From Mesorhizobium sp. ORS 3359 (GTDB lineage Bacteria > Pseudomonadota > Alphaproteobacteria > Rhizobiales > Rhizobiaceae), in assembly GCA_000824845.1 (NCBI GenBank), contig CCNC01000091.1, positions 62,001-126,000 of the forward strand: a stretch of 64,000 nucleotides of DNA. Reading direction: 5' to 3'. Made by a program: the position numbers and the translations under genes. Each line of letters opens with the position of its first letter. The stretch's first letter is position 1. The notes under the pieces are model-generated. The model was not told the DNA's origin and ran no database searches. It worked only from the letters and a program-made list of their open reading frames with translations. This document shows, in pieces, positions 27,684 through 39,292 of the stretch.

Positions 27684-28787
27684 ATGTTGCAGGGACCCTT
27701 CGCGGGCGTCCGGTCGATCCTGATTCTGCAAACGAAATATATCGGCGATCTGGTTCTTGCCTCGACGCTGGCGAAGAATCTGAGGATCGCCTATCCGGAG
27801 GCCAGAATTGTCTTCCTGTGCGAGGCTCGCTTCGCAGGCTTCCTGACTGCTCACGGGATCGCCGATGAGACCGTAGCTTTCAAGCGCACGAGCGCTCGTG
27901 GCACGGTAATGCAGCGCGGCCTGGAACTCTACCACGTATTGCGAAAGCTGCGTCGCTTGGCTTGCGATATGACCATCGACTTGACCGATTCAAAAACGAC
28001 GCACTTCGTCGCGATGGCGCTCAACGCCAGGATCCGCGTTGGCTATTTCCCGACCGAGAGGCGATTGGGCCGGTTCGAGCGCCAATCCGCAAACGTCAGG
28101 GCCAAGCCCTTCGGCTATGGCGAGAGGCATTTCCTTTATCGCTATCTTTCTCCGCTGGAGGCGCTAGGGGTAGATCTGCGCGTGCGGGTTCCCTCGATCG
28201 AGCCGCTGCCATCGGAAACCGCGCGGGTCCTGACATTGCTGGACAGCTGCGGTCTTCGCCGCAAAGCCTTCCTGGTGGTGCATGCCGGAGCAAGCTTTCC
28301 GGGCCGCCGGTGGCAGCCCGAGCGTTTCGCCGCGGTCATCGACACGATATCGAGCGAAACCGGTCTCCCCGTCGTCCTGGTCGGCGGACCCGACGAGGCC
28401 GAGGCGAACGACCACATCATGGCTGCGGTCAAGGCGCCGGTCGTCAATCTGGTAGGTAAGCTATCGCTCGAAACGTTGATGGCGCTGCTCAAGGAGGCGC
28501 GGCTCTTCCTCGGCAACGAAAGCGGCCCAATGCATATGGCCGCCGCAGCAGGCACGCCGGTCGTCGGCCTGTACGGCCTCACCAACCCGGTTGCATGGGG
28601 TCCGGTCGGCGCACCCAGCATCTCGCTGCGGCCCCCAATGCCTTGCGAGTGTGTGGCCGCCGACATGTGCCACCGGACCAATCCAGCCAAGGCGTTTTGC
28701 GTCTGGCGCCTGGAAGTGGACACGGTCGCCGAAGCAGTGCGCGAACTGCTGGCGCGGACGGAGAGACCCATTGAAACCGCGGTGTAG
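27684..28787 (+). CDS. Glycosyltransferase family 9 (heptosyltransferase-like), copy 2
   Basis: A 367-residue paralogue of the preceding gene, similar along the whole length: SILILQTKYIGDLVLAS, HAGASFPGRRWQPERF, FLGNESGPMHMAAAAGTP, and the C-terminal Cys cluster (CECVAADMC). The start is placed at 27684 (MLQGPFAGVRS) because it aligns with MLQIAPTAFRS of copy 1 and gives the same length; an in-frame start at 27645 would add 13 unmatched residues. The pair probably arose by tandem duplication that included the leader, and may now add two different core sugars or the same sugar at two positions. Confidence 0.92.
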   Translation: MLQGPFAGVRSILILQTKYIGDLVLASTLAKNLRIAYPEARIVFLCEARFAGFLTAHGIADETVAFKRTSARGTVMQRGLELYHVLRKLRRLACDMTIDLTDSKTTHFVAMALNARIRVGYFPTERRLGRFERQSANVRAKPFGYGERHFLYRYLSPLEALGVDLRVRVPSIEPLPSETARVLTLLDSCGLRRKAFLVVHAGASFPGRRWQPERFAAVIDTISSETGLPVVLVGGPDEAEANDHIMAAVKAPVVNLVGKLSLETLMALLKEARLFLGNESGPMHMAAAAGTPVVGLYGLTNPVAWGPVGAPSISLRPPMPCECVAADMCHRTNPAKAFCVWRLEVDTVAEAVRELLARTERPIETAV

Positions 28788-28792
28788 ACGAA

Positions 28793-28818
28793 AGCAATTT
28801 TTCGCGATTGCTCCTTTT
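28793..28818 (+). terminator. Possible terminator after second family 9 glycosyltransferase
   Basis: AGCAAT (28793-28798) and ATTGCT (28807-28812) form a short stem followed by CCTTTTG, right after the stop codon at 28787. The stem is short, so the call is weak. Confidence 0.35.
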
Positions 28819-28929
28819 GCGCTGTTGGACGTCCCCATTTTCGCCTAGATGCCGGTCTGATGGGACGAGCGGAGGCAAGTTTTCTTTGGCGCGATGCGGC
28901 AACTGACCGTGCGTGCCGGGTCGGAATGG

Positions 28930-29676
28930 ATGATGGGTCTGCTTCGAAATTCTCTTTGCGTGCTCGCGCTGTCGTTCTTGGCGGCGTCGGCCGGCAATGC
29001 CGCGACGCTTCTCGAGCCGACGCTGCATCTGAAGCCCCAAGCCCCGGAAGGGGGTGGGCGAATCGCCCTGACGCTGGACGCTTGCGGAGGAAAGACCGAC
29101 ACAAGAATACTTTCGGCTCTTGTCGACAATCGCATACCGGCGACCATCTTCGTTACCGGCATCTGGCTCAAGCGCAATGCCGCGGCCGTCGAGATCATGC
29201 GAGCCCATCCTGATCTGTTCGAGCTGGAAAACCATGGCGGCCGACACATTCCCGCGGTCGATACGCCGCGGAAGATTTACGGCATAAGCAGCGCCGGCAG
29301 CCCGGACGCCGTGCAGACCGAGGTTGAATCCGGCGCTGCGGCGCTCGCCAGCGCGGGCGGACCGGCGCCCAAATGGTTTCGCGGCGCCACCGCGGAATAC
29401 AGCCCATCGGCGATCGCCATGATCCGCAAGCTGGGCTTCAAGATCGCCGGCTTCTCGATCAATGGCGACGGCGGCTCGCTGCTCGGCGCCAAGGAAACGG
29501 CACGCCGCATCGGCGCCGCCAAGGACGGCGACGTCATCATCGCCCACATCAACCAGCCGACGCATGCGGCCGGCGAGGGCGTGGTTCAGGGGCTGCTTGC
29601 CTTGAAGCAGAAAGGCATGACCTTCGTGCGCCTGGACGATGCCGACGGTATAGGCAACGACGGCACCACCGATTGA
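28930..29676 (+). CDS. Polysaccharide deacetylase family protein (NodB-like fold), exported
   Basis: A 248-residue protein with a signal peptide (MMGLLRNSLCVLALSFLAASAGNAA region) and a carbohydrate esterase 4-like domain. Motif 1 is LTLDACGG, where NodB has TFDDG: the catalytic base Asp is kept but the second, metal-binding Asp is Ala. Motif 2 is ENHGGRH (HxxxH-like), motif 3 is KWFRGATAEYS, and DGDVIIAHINQP is the late His motif. This TLDAC variant forms a known subgroup of periplasmic deacetylase-like proteins. The substrate may be a cell-surface glycan. Start at 28930 is chosen for the signal peptide; an earlier start at 28894 is possible. Confidence 0.85.
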   Translation: MMGLLRNSLCVLALSFLAASAGNAATLLEPTLHLKPQAPEGGGRIALTLDACGGKTDTRILSALVDNRIPATIFVTGIWLKRNAAAVEIMRAHPDLFELENHGGRHIPAVDTPRKIYGISSAGSPDAVQTEVESGAAALASAGGPAPKWFRGATAEYSPSAIAMIRKLGFKIAGFSINGDGGSLLGAKETARRIGAAKDGDVIIAHINQPTHAAGEGVVQGLLALKQKGMTFVRLDDADGIGNDGTTD

Positions 29677-29814
29677 GCGTGCGGTGCGGCGGCTGAATTT
29701 TGGCAGCCACATCCTTCCGAGATTGACGTGAACGCCCATCCCTCCGCCCTGGGATGACGACGCTTGGGCTTCGCCTGTCTCGGATCGCAGCGACGGCCCA
29801 GCCCAATCGAAAAC

Positions 29815-30204
29815 TCAGCCCGGTTCGGCTTCGACCGTTACCTTGCTCGTGTAGAACGCGCCGTGGTTACGGATCTCGGTCATTTCGTCGAACGGATGTT
29901 CATAAGCCCACATGGCGTTCGTGCCGGCTTCGCCGGCCGCCTGGACGCTCCAGTAGCTGGCATCGCCCTTGTAGGGGCAATGCGTCGAGTGCTCGGTGCC
30001 GGCGAGCTTGCTGAAGTCGATATCGTCGAACGGGATGTAGAAGGCCGCCGGGTAGGGTGGTTCTGAAAGCACCTTGGCCCGGGTGGATCTTGCGATGACG
30101 GTATCGCCGGCGCGCACGGTGACGCTGCCGCGATACGGTTCGACGGTGATCACCTTGTCGGGATTGCGCTGGAAGCCGGGGGCAGGGTTGGCGGGCTTGT
30201 CCAT
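29815..30204 (-). CDS. DUF427 domain protein
   Basis: A 129-residue DUF427 protein. The typical features are a VEPYRGSVTVRAGDTVIARST strand pair (in parts), the PPYPAAFYIPFDDI segment, HCPYKGDASYWSV and AWAYEHP-like WAYEHPFDEM. The family is widespread in bacteria and fungi with no settled biochemical role. The ATG at 30204 has a perfect AGGAGG seven bases upstream. Followed upstream by a palindromic repeat element. Confidence 0.92.
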   Translation of the reverse strand: MDKPANPAPGFQRNPDKVITVEPYRGSVTVRAGDTVIARSTRAKVLSEPPYPAAFYIPFDDIDFSKLAGTEHSTHCPYKGDASYWSVQAAGEAGTNAMWAYEHPFDEMTEIRNHGAFYTSKVTVEAEPG

Positions 30205-30215
30205 GAATGACCTCC

Positions 30216-30314
30216 TGGAGCAATTCCAGCAAAAGTGCGAAGCGGGTTCCGTCCGGAATTGCGTCAAAACAAAGAGAACGGTTTGCCGTTTTCATGAAAC
30301 GGTGAAACGTTCTC
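30216..30314. repeat. Palindromic intergenic repeat element, rhizobial type
   Basis: The stretch contains GCAATTCC (30220-30227) matched by GGAATTGC (30255-30262), then a second nested hairpin: AGAACG (30275-30280) with CGTTCT (30308-30313), and inside it CCGTTT with AAACGG. From memory this combination (CAATTCC, AAAGTGCGAAGCGG, GGAATTGCGT, AAACAAAGAG, GAAACG) is a very common dispersed element between genes of Mesorhizobium and relatives. Confidence 0.6.
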
Positions 30315-30407
30315 GCGGCAGACTTACATGTGTCGGGTGAGTGCGTCGCGCAAGCCCGCGCGGCGCGAGGCTCCATCACCATTCATTGAACGTCTGTTGG
30401 CCAGCCG

Positions 30408-30764
30408 TCAGGCGGCTGTCTTGAAGGCATCCATGAGGCCGGCATAGGCGGCGGCAATGCCGGCCACCGGATTGGTGCTTCTTGCCGCGGTTTCGACCTT
30501 GAGCGCGCCGCCGCTGGTCGGCAGCGTCAGCAGCAGGAACTGGCGATTGCCCGCGTCGCCAATGCAGGCGGCGGCGACATGCTCGCCATTCTCGCCGTTT
30601 TCGACGCGCATCTTGAACAGCAGCGTTCCGCCAACGGCCTCCAGCGCGCCGCCGACGACCTCGGCAAATTCATCTTCGGAAACGGTTTTGTTGTCCGGCG
30701 CCAGATCGTCCAGACTTTCGGCAAGCGTGCTTTCGAGGGCTTTTTCGTCGAGCTGCGCATCCAT
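30408..30764 (-). CDS. Conserved hypothetical protein
   Basis: A 118-residue, acidic, soluble-looking protein with no signal peptide or membrane segment. It begins MDAQLDEKALESTLAESL and contains alternating strand-like segments (GTLLFKMRVENG, RQFLLLTLPTSG) and an Ala-rich C-terminal helix. The ATG at 30764 has GGAG eight bases upstream. I do not recognise a family. It lies alone between DUF427 and the acyl-CoA ligase gene, and diverges from the latter. Confidence 0.75.
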   Translation of the reverse strand: MDAQLDEKALESTLAESLDDLAPDNKTVSEDEFAEVVGGALEAVGGTLLFKMRVENGENGEHVAAACIGDAGNRQFLLLTLPTSGGALKVETAARSTNPVAGIAAAYAGLMDAFKTAA

Positions 30765-30954
30765 GCGAACCACTCCATTCGCCAATCTCACCCAGCCCGT
30801 TAACGAAACTTAACGGCGAGGATGGCCGGATTATGGCGGTTTTCCCGGTTCTTCGATCCATCCACGGGCTTCGACTTATGGCGGCTGGACAATCCGCCGG
30901 TTCGTTCCACAATGTGCGGAACAAACGACGCGAATGCGCAAAGGGGAGGAATAG

Positions 30955-32583
<1,629 letters not shown>

Positions 32584-32664
32584 CGAAAATGTTCGATCTT
32601 CCGGCTTCAAGCCCGCGCCAAAAACCGCTAACTCTCGGCGCGGGTTGGGACGACACGGCAAAGA

Positions 32665-33450
32665 ATGGCATCTATTCCTGAACGGCAGACGTCGAGGGCG
32701 GCCGGCTGGTCGCGGCGGATCGGGGCATTTTCCCTCGTCCTTTTGCTCACCGCCGTTGCCGGTTACCGGCTCGGATTCGTCGAGACGCCGCCTTTCCTGT
32801 GGGTGCTTGCGGTCGTCGCGCTGCTGGCGGCGCTCGCCCTGTTGCTGGCGGGTCTCGGCCTGTCGAGGGTCTGGAGCTTCGGCGATCGCGGTGGCCGCGA
32901 TCTAAGCGTCGGCGCGCTGCTGGCGCTGCTGGTCCTGGCGCCCTATGGCGTCGCCGTCTACTGGGCCACGATCTACCCCCCGCTGCGCGACATCTCTACC
33001 AATCTCGACGACCCGCCGGTCCTGGACACCAGCGACCGTACAAGCGACATGAACGAGCTGTCGCCGCCGACCCCTGGCGAACAGAGCCTGCAGGCCGATG
33101 CCTATCCGCTGGTCACCGGCCACAGCTACAATCTGCCTTTCGAAACCGTCGTCGACGCTGTCGAAACCGTGCTCGACCGCCGCGACTGGCAGCTGACGGC
33201 GCCTTATCCCGATATCAACGGGCAGAGCGAGGCGACGATCAATGCGCTGGCCAAGGGCTTCGTGCTGGGATTGCCGGCCGACGTCGCCATCCGCATCACC
33301 GATGATGGCGAGCAGGTCATCGTCGACATGCGCTCGGCCTCGCGCTACGGCCGCTACGACCTCGGCGACAACGCCGCCCGCATCACGGATTTCCTCGGCG
33401 AGCTCGACCAGGAAGTCGCCGGGCAGGTCGGCGCGGCGCCGGCCGAGTGA
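32665..33450 (+). CDS. DUF1499 domain membrane protein
   Basis: A 261-residue protein with three N-terminal hydrophobic helices (about 20-38, 43-66 and 82-103) and a soluble C-terminal DUF1499 domain containing TAPYPDINGQSEATINALAKGF and RSASRYGRYDLGDNAARI (quoted in parts). The family is found in alphaproteobacteria and plastids, with no defined activity. It follows the acyl-CoA ligase by 81 bases and its stop codon directly abuts that of the convergent MBL gene (TGA/TCA). Confidence 0.88.
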   Translation: MASIPERQTSRAAGWSRRIGAFSLVLLLTAVAGYRLGFVETPPFLWVLAVVALLAALALLLAGLGLSRVWSFGDRGGRDLSVGALLALLVLAPYGVAVYWATIYPPLRDISTNLDDPPVLDTSDRTSDMNELSPPTPGEQSLQADAYPLVTGHSYNLPFETVVDAVETVLDRRDWQLTAPYPDINGQSEATINALAKGFVLGLPADVAIRITDDGEQVIVDMRSASRYGRYDLGDNAARITDFLGELDQEVAGQVGAAPAE

Positions 33451-34359
33451 TCAGCCGGCGGGACTGAAAATGCCGTCGATCGCCGGGTCGCCTTCGGTGG
33501 CGATTAGGCCGCGCGCGACCAGATCCTCGAGATGGGCGAGCACCGACAGGCCTGCTGCGCCGTGCAGCCGGGGGTCGGTGTCGCGATAGATCGCTGCGAC
33601 CATCTCCCTGATCGTCCGGTCGCCGGCGCGGATGCGTTCCAGGATCGCCCTTTCACGCATCTTGCGATGCGTCTTCAGGCCGCGCATGAACCTTTGCGGC
33701 GCGGTCACGGGCCCGCCATGGCCCGGCAGCAGCAAGCGATCCTCGCGCGCCAGCAGCCTGTCGAGGGAGTCCATGTAATCGGCCATGGCGCCGTCGGGCG
33801 GCGCGACGATCGAGGTCGACCAAGCCATGACATGGTCGGCCGAAAACAGGGTGCCGGTGCCCTCGAGGGCAAACACGGCATGGTTGGCGGTGTGGCCGGG
33901 CGTCAGCACGGTGCGGATCGCCCAGCCGTCGCCCTCGGTGAGCGCATTGTCGGCCAGCGCGATATCGGGAACGAAGGCCAGGTCGGCGCTGGCGTCGAGC
34001 GGATTGACCTCGCCGATGCGCAAGGGCCGCGCCGGCCGATGCTGGCCTTCGGCAAGCGTCGGCGCGCCGGTGCGCTCCTTCAGCCGTGCCGCCAGCGGCG
34101 AATGGTCGCGATGCGTGTGGCTGACGAAGATGTGGCTGACCGGCCGGCCAGCGATCGCCGTGAGCAGCGTTTCGAGATGCGCGTCGTCTTCCGGGCCCGG
34201 ATCGATCACCGCCAGCGTGTCGCGGCCGACGAGATAGCTGTTGGTGCCGTGGAAGGTGAACGGGCTCGAATTTCCGGCGGTGATGCGCAGCACATCCGGC
34301 GCGACCGTGACCGCCCGGCCGTAGGCCGGGTCGAAGCTGGTATCGAATTGAAGCGCCAT
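33451..34359 (-). CDS. Metallo-beta-lactamase fold hydrolase (LACTB2-like)
   Basis: A 302-residue MBL-fold protein. The metal motif HxHxDH is SHTHRDHSPLA near residue 82, with the later ligands in LTPGHTANHAVF, FSADHVMAW and LLPGHGGPV. The C-terminal 70 residues (RMRERAILERIRAGDRTIREMVAAIY-like, then a small winged-helix region) match the LACTB2/RNase-like hydrolase group. The ATG at 34359 has AAGGAA upstream. The substrate is unknown: members cleave RNA, thioesters or other esters. Convergent with the DUF1499 gene. Confidence 0.9.
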   Translation of the reverse strand: MALQFDTSFDPAYGRAVTVAPDVLRITAGNSSPFTFHGTNSYLVGRDTLAVIDPGPEDDAHLETLLTAIAGRPVSHIFVSHTHRDHSPLAARLKERTGAPTLAEGQHRPARPLRIGEVNPLDASADLAFVPDIALADNALTEGDGWAIRTVLTPGHTANHAVFALEGTGTLFSADHVMAWSTSIVAPPDGAMADYMDSLDRLLAREDRLLLPGHGGPVTAPQRFMRGLKTHRKMRERAILERIRAGDRTIREMVAAIYRDTDPRLHGAAGLSVLAHLEDLVARGLIATEGDPAIDGIFSPAG

Positions 34360-34427
34360 GCCGGATTCCTTTGCAATGCGGCAAAATGATTGCCGCCCGA
34401 TACGGAAGCCAATATAGGAAATTCAAT

Positions 34428-34551
34428 GCATGTCGCCCAAAAGTGCGCAGCGGTTTTGGGACAACGACATGCATCAAGAAAGTTTTTGAGCATGTCGCCC
34501 AAAAGTGCGCAGCGGTTTTGGGACAACGACATGCATCAAGAAAGTTTTTGA
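34428..34551. repeat. Tandem palindromic repeat, two 62-base units, upstream of bioY
   Basis: Units 34429-34490 and 34491-34551 are identical over 61 bases. Each is an imperfect palindrome: CATGTCG and CGACATG as outer arms and CCCAAAA and TTTTGGG as inner arms around GTGCGCAGCGG. As I recall, single copies of this element are scattered in Mesorhizobium intergenic regions. It occupies the spacer between the MBL gene and bioY, so it could influence bioY expression or mRNA stability. Confidence 0.85.
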
Positions 34552-34598
34552 AGCCAGCAAATCAGCCACCCGATGAATCAGCCAGAATGAGGAAGACC

Positions 34599-35189
34599 AT
34601 GGCAATTGCAACCACGATGCGTCCGCTCGTTTCTCTCAGTCTGCCGGAGCGGGGCGCCGCGCGGCTCGCGACCCAGCTCTTCCTGGCGCTTGCCGGAACC
34701 CTGCTGCTCACGCTTTCGGCCAAGACCAAAGTGGTGCTCGGCCCGGTCGACATGTCGCTGCAGACGCTGGCCGTGCTGCTGATCGCCTCGGCTTTCGGCC
34801 TGCGCCTGGCCGTCGCGACGCTGCTTCTCTACCTCGCCGAAGGCGCGTTTGGCTTGCCGGTCTTCCAGGGCACGCCGGAAAAGGGCATCGGCATCGCCTA
34901 TATGATGGGCTCGACGGGCGGCTATCTCGCCGGCTTCGTGGTCATGGCGGCAATCGCCGGCTGGGCCGCCGACCGCGGCTGGGACCGCAGCCCGTTCAAG
35001 CTGTTCGGCGCCATGCTGACGGCGGAAGTCGTCATGATGGCCATGGGCTTTGCCTGGCTGGCGATGCTCATTGGGCCGGAAAAGTCCTGGCAGTTCGGCG
35101 TCCTGCCCTTCATCGCCGGCGACCTGATCAAGGTGGCTTTGGCGGCCAGCCTTGTGCCGGCCGTGTGGGCGCTGCTCAAGCGCGGCTGA
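34599..35189 (+). CDS. bioY: Biotin transporter substrate-binding membrane protein BioY
   Basis: A 196-residue integral membrane S-component for biotin uptake. Five to six hydrophobic helices are visible. BioY family signatures are the SLQTLAVLLIASAFGLRLA stretch after VPVDMSLQT-like GPVDMSLQT, the YLAEGAFGLPVFQG segment and the GSTGGYLAGF loop. The start at 34599 has GAGG seven bases upstream; ATG 34587 lacks a ribosome site. bioM/bioN are not adjacent, so it acts solo or with a shared ECF module. No BioR-type palindrome was recognised upstream. A strong terminator follows. Confidence 0.93.
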   Translation: MAIATTMRPLVSLSLPERGAARLATQLFLALAGTLLLTLSAKTKVVLGPVDMSLQTLAVLLIASAFGLRLAVATLLLYLAEGAFGLPVFQGTPEKGIGIAYMMGSTGGYLAGFVVMAAIAGWAADRGWDRSPFKLFGAMLTAEVVMMAMGFAWLAMLIGPEKSWQFGVLPFIAGDLIKVALAASLVPAVWALLKRG

Positions 35190-35204
35190 TCGCGATCGAC
35201 GAAA

Positions 35205-35242
35205 GAAGGGCCGGCGGGCGACAGGCGCCCGCCGGCCTTTTC
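35205..35242 (+). terminator. Rho-independent terminator after bioY
   Basis: A perfect 12-base GC-rich stem GGCCGGCGGGCG (35209-35220) and CGCCCGCCGGCC (35226-35237) with a 5-base loop is flanked by AAGAA before and TTTT after, 20 bases downstream of the bioY stop. Confidence 0.85.
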
Positions 35243-35417
35243 GTGTCCGGCTTGTCCGCGTGCTACCTGGCCAATGGGCCCCTTGTCGATAGGACTGCAA
35301 GTGACGGCATTAAATCCGATATTAGTACATGCAGGGGCATAAACGGACGAGTTGATATACGAAACTCGACCGTGGGCGCTCGATATCCGGGCACGCCGCG
35401 GCAGCTCGACGGAGAGC

Positions 35418-36311
35418 ATGTTGAAGGGAATAATCCTGGCCGGGGGGAGTGGAACACGCCTCTATCCGCTCACGATAGCGGTTTCCAAGCAAATCCTGCC
35501 GATTTACGACAAACCGATGATCTATTACCCCCTGAGCGTGCTGATGCTCGCGGGGATACGCCAGATCATGGTGATCTCGACGCCGCGTGACCTGCCGATT
35601 TTCCAGGCTCTGCTAGGGGACGGCTCGGAATTCGGCCTTGAGCTATCCTATGCCGAGCAACCGCAGCCCAACGGCCTTGCCGAAGCTTTCATCATCGGTC
35701 GCGATTTCATCGCCAAGGACAATGTTTCGATGATCCTCGGCGACAACATCTATTTCGGCGACGGCCTGTCCAAGCTCTGCAGGACAGCGGCCGCACGCGA
35801 AAGCGGGGCTTCGGTCTTCGCCTATCATGTCGAGGATCCTGAGCGCTACGGCGTGGTCTCGTTCGACAAGGCCACCGGCAAGGCGTTGACGATTGAAGAA
35901 AAGCCGCTCAAGCCGAAATCCAATTGGGCCGTCACCGGTCTTTATTTCTACGACAACAGGGTTGTCGACATCGCCTCCACCATCCGGCCCTCGGCACGCG
36001 GTGAGCTTGAGATCACGGCGGTCAACAATGCTTATCTTGAGCGCGGGGAACTACAGGTCCACCGGCTCGGCCGCGGCTATGCCTGGCTTGATACCGGCAC
36101 GCATGACAGTCTGCACGAAGCGTCGTTTTTCGTGCGCACCATCGAGCATCGCCAGGGGATCAAGGTCGCTTGCCCCGAGGAGATTGCCTTCGAGCAGGGC
36201 TGGCTCGACGCCGACAAGGTCCTCGATCGCGCGGCGCGGCTCGGCAACAATGAATATGCGGCCTATCTGCGGCGGCGGGTCGCCGATCTGATGGAGGAAC
36301 AGGGTGCTTGA
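35418..36311 (+). CDS. rfbA: Glucose-1-phosphate thymidylyltransferase
   Basis: A 297-residue nucleotidyltransferase joining dTTP and glucose-1-phosphate into dTDP-glucose, the first step to dTDP-L-rhamnose. It opens with the pyrophosphorylase signature [18 protein letters not shown] and has GDNIYFGD (metal site) and [23 protein letters not shown] (in parts). Length is normal. Start at 35418 has GGAGAG close before it. It overlaps rfbC by 8 bases, opening a tightly packed rfbACBD operon. Confidence 0.95.
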   Translation: MLKGIILAGGSGTRLYPLTIAVSKQILPIYDKPMIYYPLSVLMLAGIRQIMVISTPRDLPIFQALLGDGSEFGLELSYAEQPQPNGLAEAFIIGRDFIAKDNVSMILGDNIYFGDGLSKLCRTAAARESGASVFAYHVEDPERYGVVSFDKATGKALTIEEKPLKPKSNWAVTGLYFYDNRVVDIASTIRPSARGELEITAVNNAYLERGELQVHRLGRGYAWLDTGTHDSLHEASFFVRTIEHRQGIKVACPEEIAFEQGWLDADKVLDRAARLGNNEYAAYLRRRVADLMEEQGA

Positions 36312-36854
36312 GGTCAGGACGCTCGGCCTGGAAGGCGTGCTGGAGATCGTGCCGAAGCGGCATGGCGACGCGCGCGGCTATTTCTGCGAGACCTGGAATG
36401 CGGAGCGCTTTGCCCAGGCCGGTATCGACCTGACCTTCGTGCAGGACAACCATTCCTACTCCGCGGCTGCCGGCGTCCTGCGCGGCCTGCACTATCAGTT
36501 ACCGCCCCGCGCCCAGGACAAGCTGCTGCGGGTCTTGCGGGGCAGCGTCTTCGATGTCGTCGTCGACATCCGCCGTTCCTCGCCGACTTTCGGAAAATGG
36601 TCGGCTTTGGAGGTGTCGGCCGAGAAGGGAAACCAGATCCTGGTGCCGAAGGGATACGCGCACGGCTTCGTCACGCTCGTCCCGGACACCGAGATTCTGT
36701 ATAAGGTCACCGATGCTTATTCGCCTGAGCATGACCGGTCGATCCGTTTCGATGACCCCGCCATCGGCATTGCGTGGCCGTCGCTTGCCGGTGACTTCCA
36801 GCTCTCGGACAAGGATCGAAAGGCGCCACCGCTGAGCGAGGCAGAGGTTTTCGC

Positions 36855-36858
<4 letters not shown>
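36304..36858 (+). CDS. rfbC: dTDP-4-dehydrorhamnose 3,5-epimerase
   Basis: A 184-residue cupin-fold epimerase acting on dTDP-4-keto-6-deoxyglucose at C3 and C5. The signature segments are [32 protein letters not shown] (in parts; the His of RGLHYQ is the catalytic base), [12 protein letters not shown] and [13 protein letters not shown]. Start is GTG at 36304, inside the end of rfbA; its own stop overlaps the rfbB start as GTGA. Confidence 0.95.
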
Positions 36859-38002
<1,144 letters not shown>

Positions 38003-38006
<4 letters not shown>

Positions 38007-38908
38007 GGCTTGCCGTCACCGGACGCGAAGGCCAGGTCGCCGCCAGCCTGGTCGAGGCGGCGCGCGGCCGCGACGACGTGGAAGTCGTCGCCGTCGGCCG
38101 CCCGGCGCTCGACCTTGCGCGGCCAGATACGGTGTTCGCAGCGCTCGAGGCGGCAAGGCCGGACATCGTCGTTTCCGCCGCCGCCTACACCGCCGTCGAC
38201 CAGGCCGAGGACGAGAAGGATCTGGCCTTCACGGTGAACGCCACCGGCGCCGGCAAGGTGGCCGAGGCCGCGGAAAGGCTCGGCGTCCCCGTCATCCATC
38301 TGTCGACCGACTATGTCTTCGACGGCGCCAAGGACGGCGCCTATGTCGAGACCGACGCCACCGCCCCGCTCGGCGTCTACGGCGCTTCCAAGCTCGCCGG
38401 CGAAGAGGCGGTGGCCGCCGCCAATCCGCGCCACATCATCCTGCGCACGGCCTGGGTCTACAGTCCTTTCGGCAGGAACTTCGTCAAGACGATGCTGCGG
38501 CTGGCGGCCGACCGCGACGAGATCGCTGTCGTCGCCGATCAATGGGGCAATCCGACCTCGGCGCTCGACATCACCGACGCCATCCTCCATGCGGCGGCGA
38601 AGGTGCGGGACGACAGGAATTTCGTCGCCTTCGGTGTCTACCACCTGGCGGGCGAGGGCGACACAAACTGGAGCGGCTTTGCCCGCCACATCCTCGACAC
38701 AAGCCGGGCGTTGGGTGGCCCGTATGCGAAAGTGCGCGATATCGCCACGGCGGACTATCCGACCAAGGCCAGGCGCCCGCAAAATTCGCGGCTGTCGAGC
38801 GCGAAGTTTGCGCGCGTGTTGGGGTGGCAGGCGCCGCAGTGGCGGGCGTCGGTCGATGTCGCCATAGGACATCTTCCGATTGGAAGGACCTGTATCCCTG
38901 TCAACTAG
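38003..38908 (+). CDS. rfbD: dTDP-4-dehydrorhamnose reductase
   Basis: A 301-residue reductase completing dTDP-L-rhamnose. The short N-terminal nucleotide motif VTGREGQVA, the [17 protein letters not shown] [35 protein letters not shown] (YxxxK) and [17 protein letters not shown] identify the family. GTG start at 38003 overlaps the rfbB stop as GTGA, with AGGAAGG before it. Last gene of rfbACBD. Confidence 0.95.
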
Positions 38909-39292
38909 CGGACGAGGCCGTGTATCGCTGTCTTGACCCGCGTTGTTTAGCCAGGGGCCAGCTGTGCGTAGGTTCAGGCAGAGATTGACAAGCCACGTCG
39001 CGAAACCTAAGCACAAGCAGCTTGCGGGGCCGGGGGGCTCGGCAACTCAAGGAGACCTTCTTGAAAGGCACTATCCTTGCTGAAAGCAGAGGAACATTTC
39101 TCTGTTCATTAGTGTTAGAAATATCTAATATTATATCGAAATATACGGCAAGCCGCTCGGGTGGCTTTGACCTATAGCGATGCGTTGTCCGATGCTCCGC
39201 ATTCGCCGCAATGCTATCGCAGACTTCGCGAGATCGATGTCAGTTTGCCTAACTTGCACCGGGCCAAATGTCTTGGGAAAGGATGGCAAACG
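38909..39292. other. Spacer between rfbD and pmm2 with AT-rich stretch
   Basis: This 384-base gap holds a short rfbA-like remnant (39061-39102) and an AT-rich run at about 39100-39150 (TTCATTAGTG, AATATCTAATATTATAT), unusual for this GC-rich window and a likely place for the promoter of the pmm2 operon. Nothing else was recognised. Confidence 0.5.
39061..39102 (+). pseudogene. Remnant of the 5' end of a sugar-1-phosphate nucleotidyltransferase (rfbA-like)
   Basis: A TTG with a good ribosome site (AAGGAGA, 39049-39055) opens LKGTILAESRGTFL, which matches [14 protein letters not shown] of RfbA at 8 of 14 positions plus the start. The frame then drifts into sequence with no resemblance. It looks like the degenerate front of a second rfbA, left at the junction between the rfb operon and the pmm2 operon. 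The match is short, so chance is not excluded. Confidence 0.5.

Noticed and set aside
34428..34551. Two direct repeats that might suggest a CRISPR fragment
   Set aside because: The units are contiguous with no spacer, palindromic over their whole length and resemble a dispersed rhizobial element; there are no cas genes.
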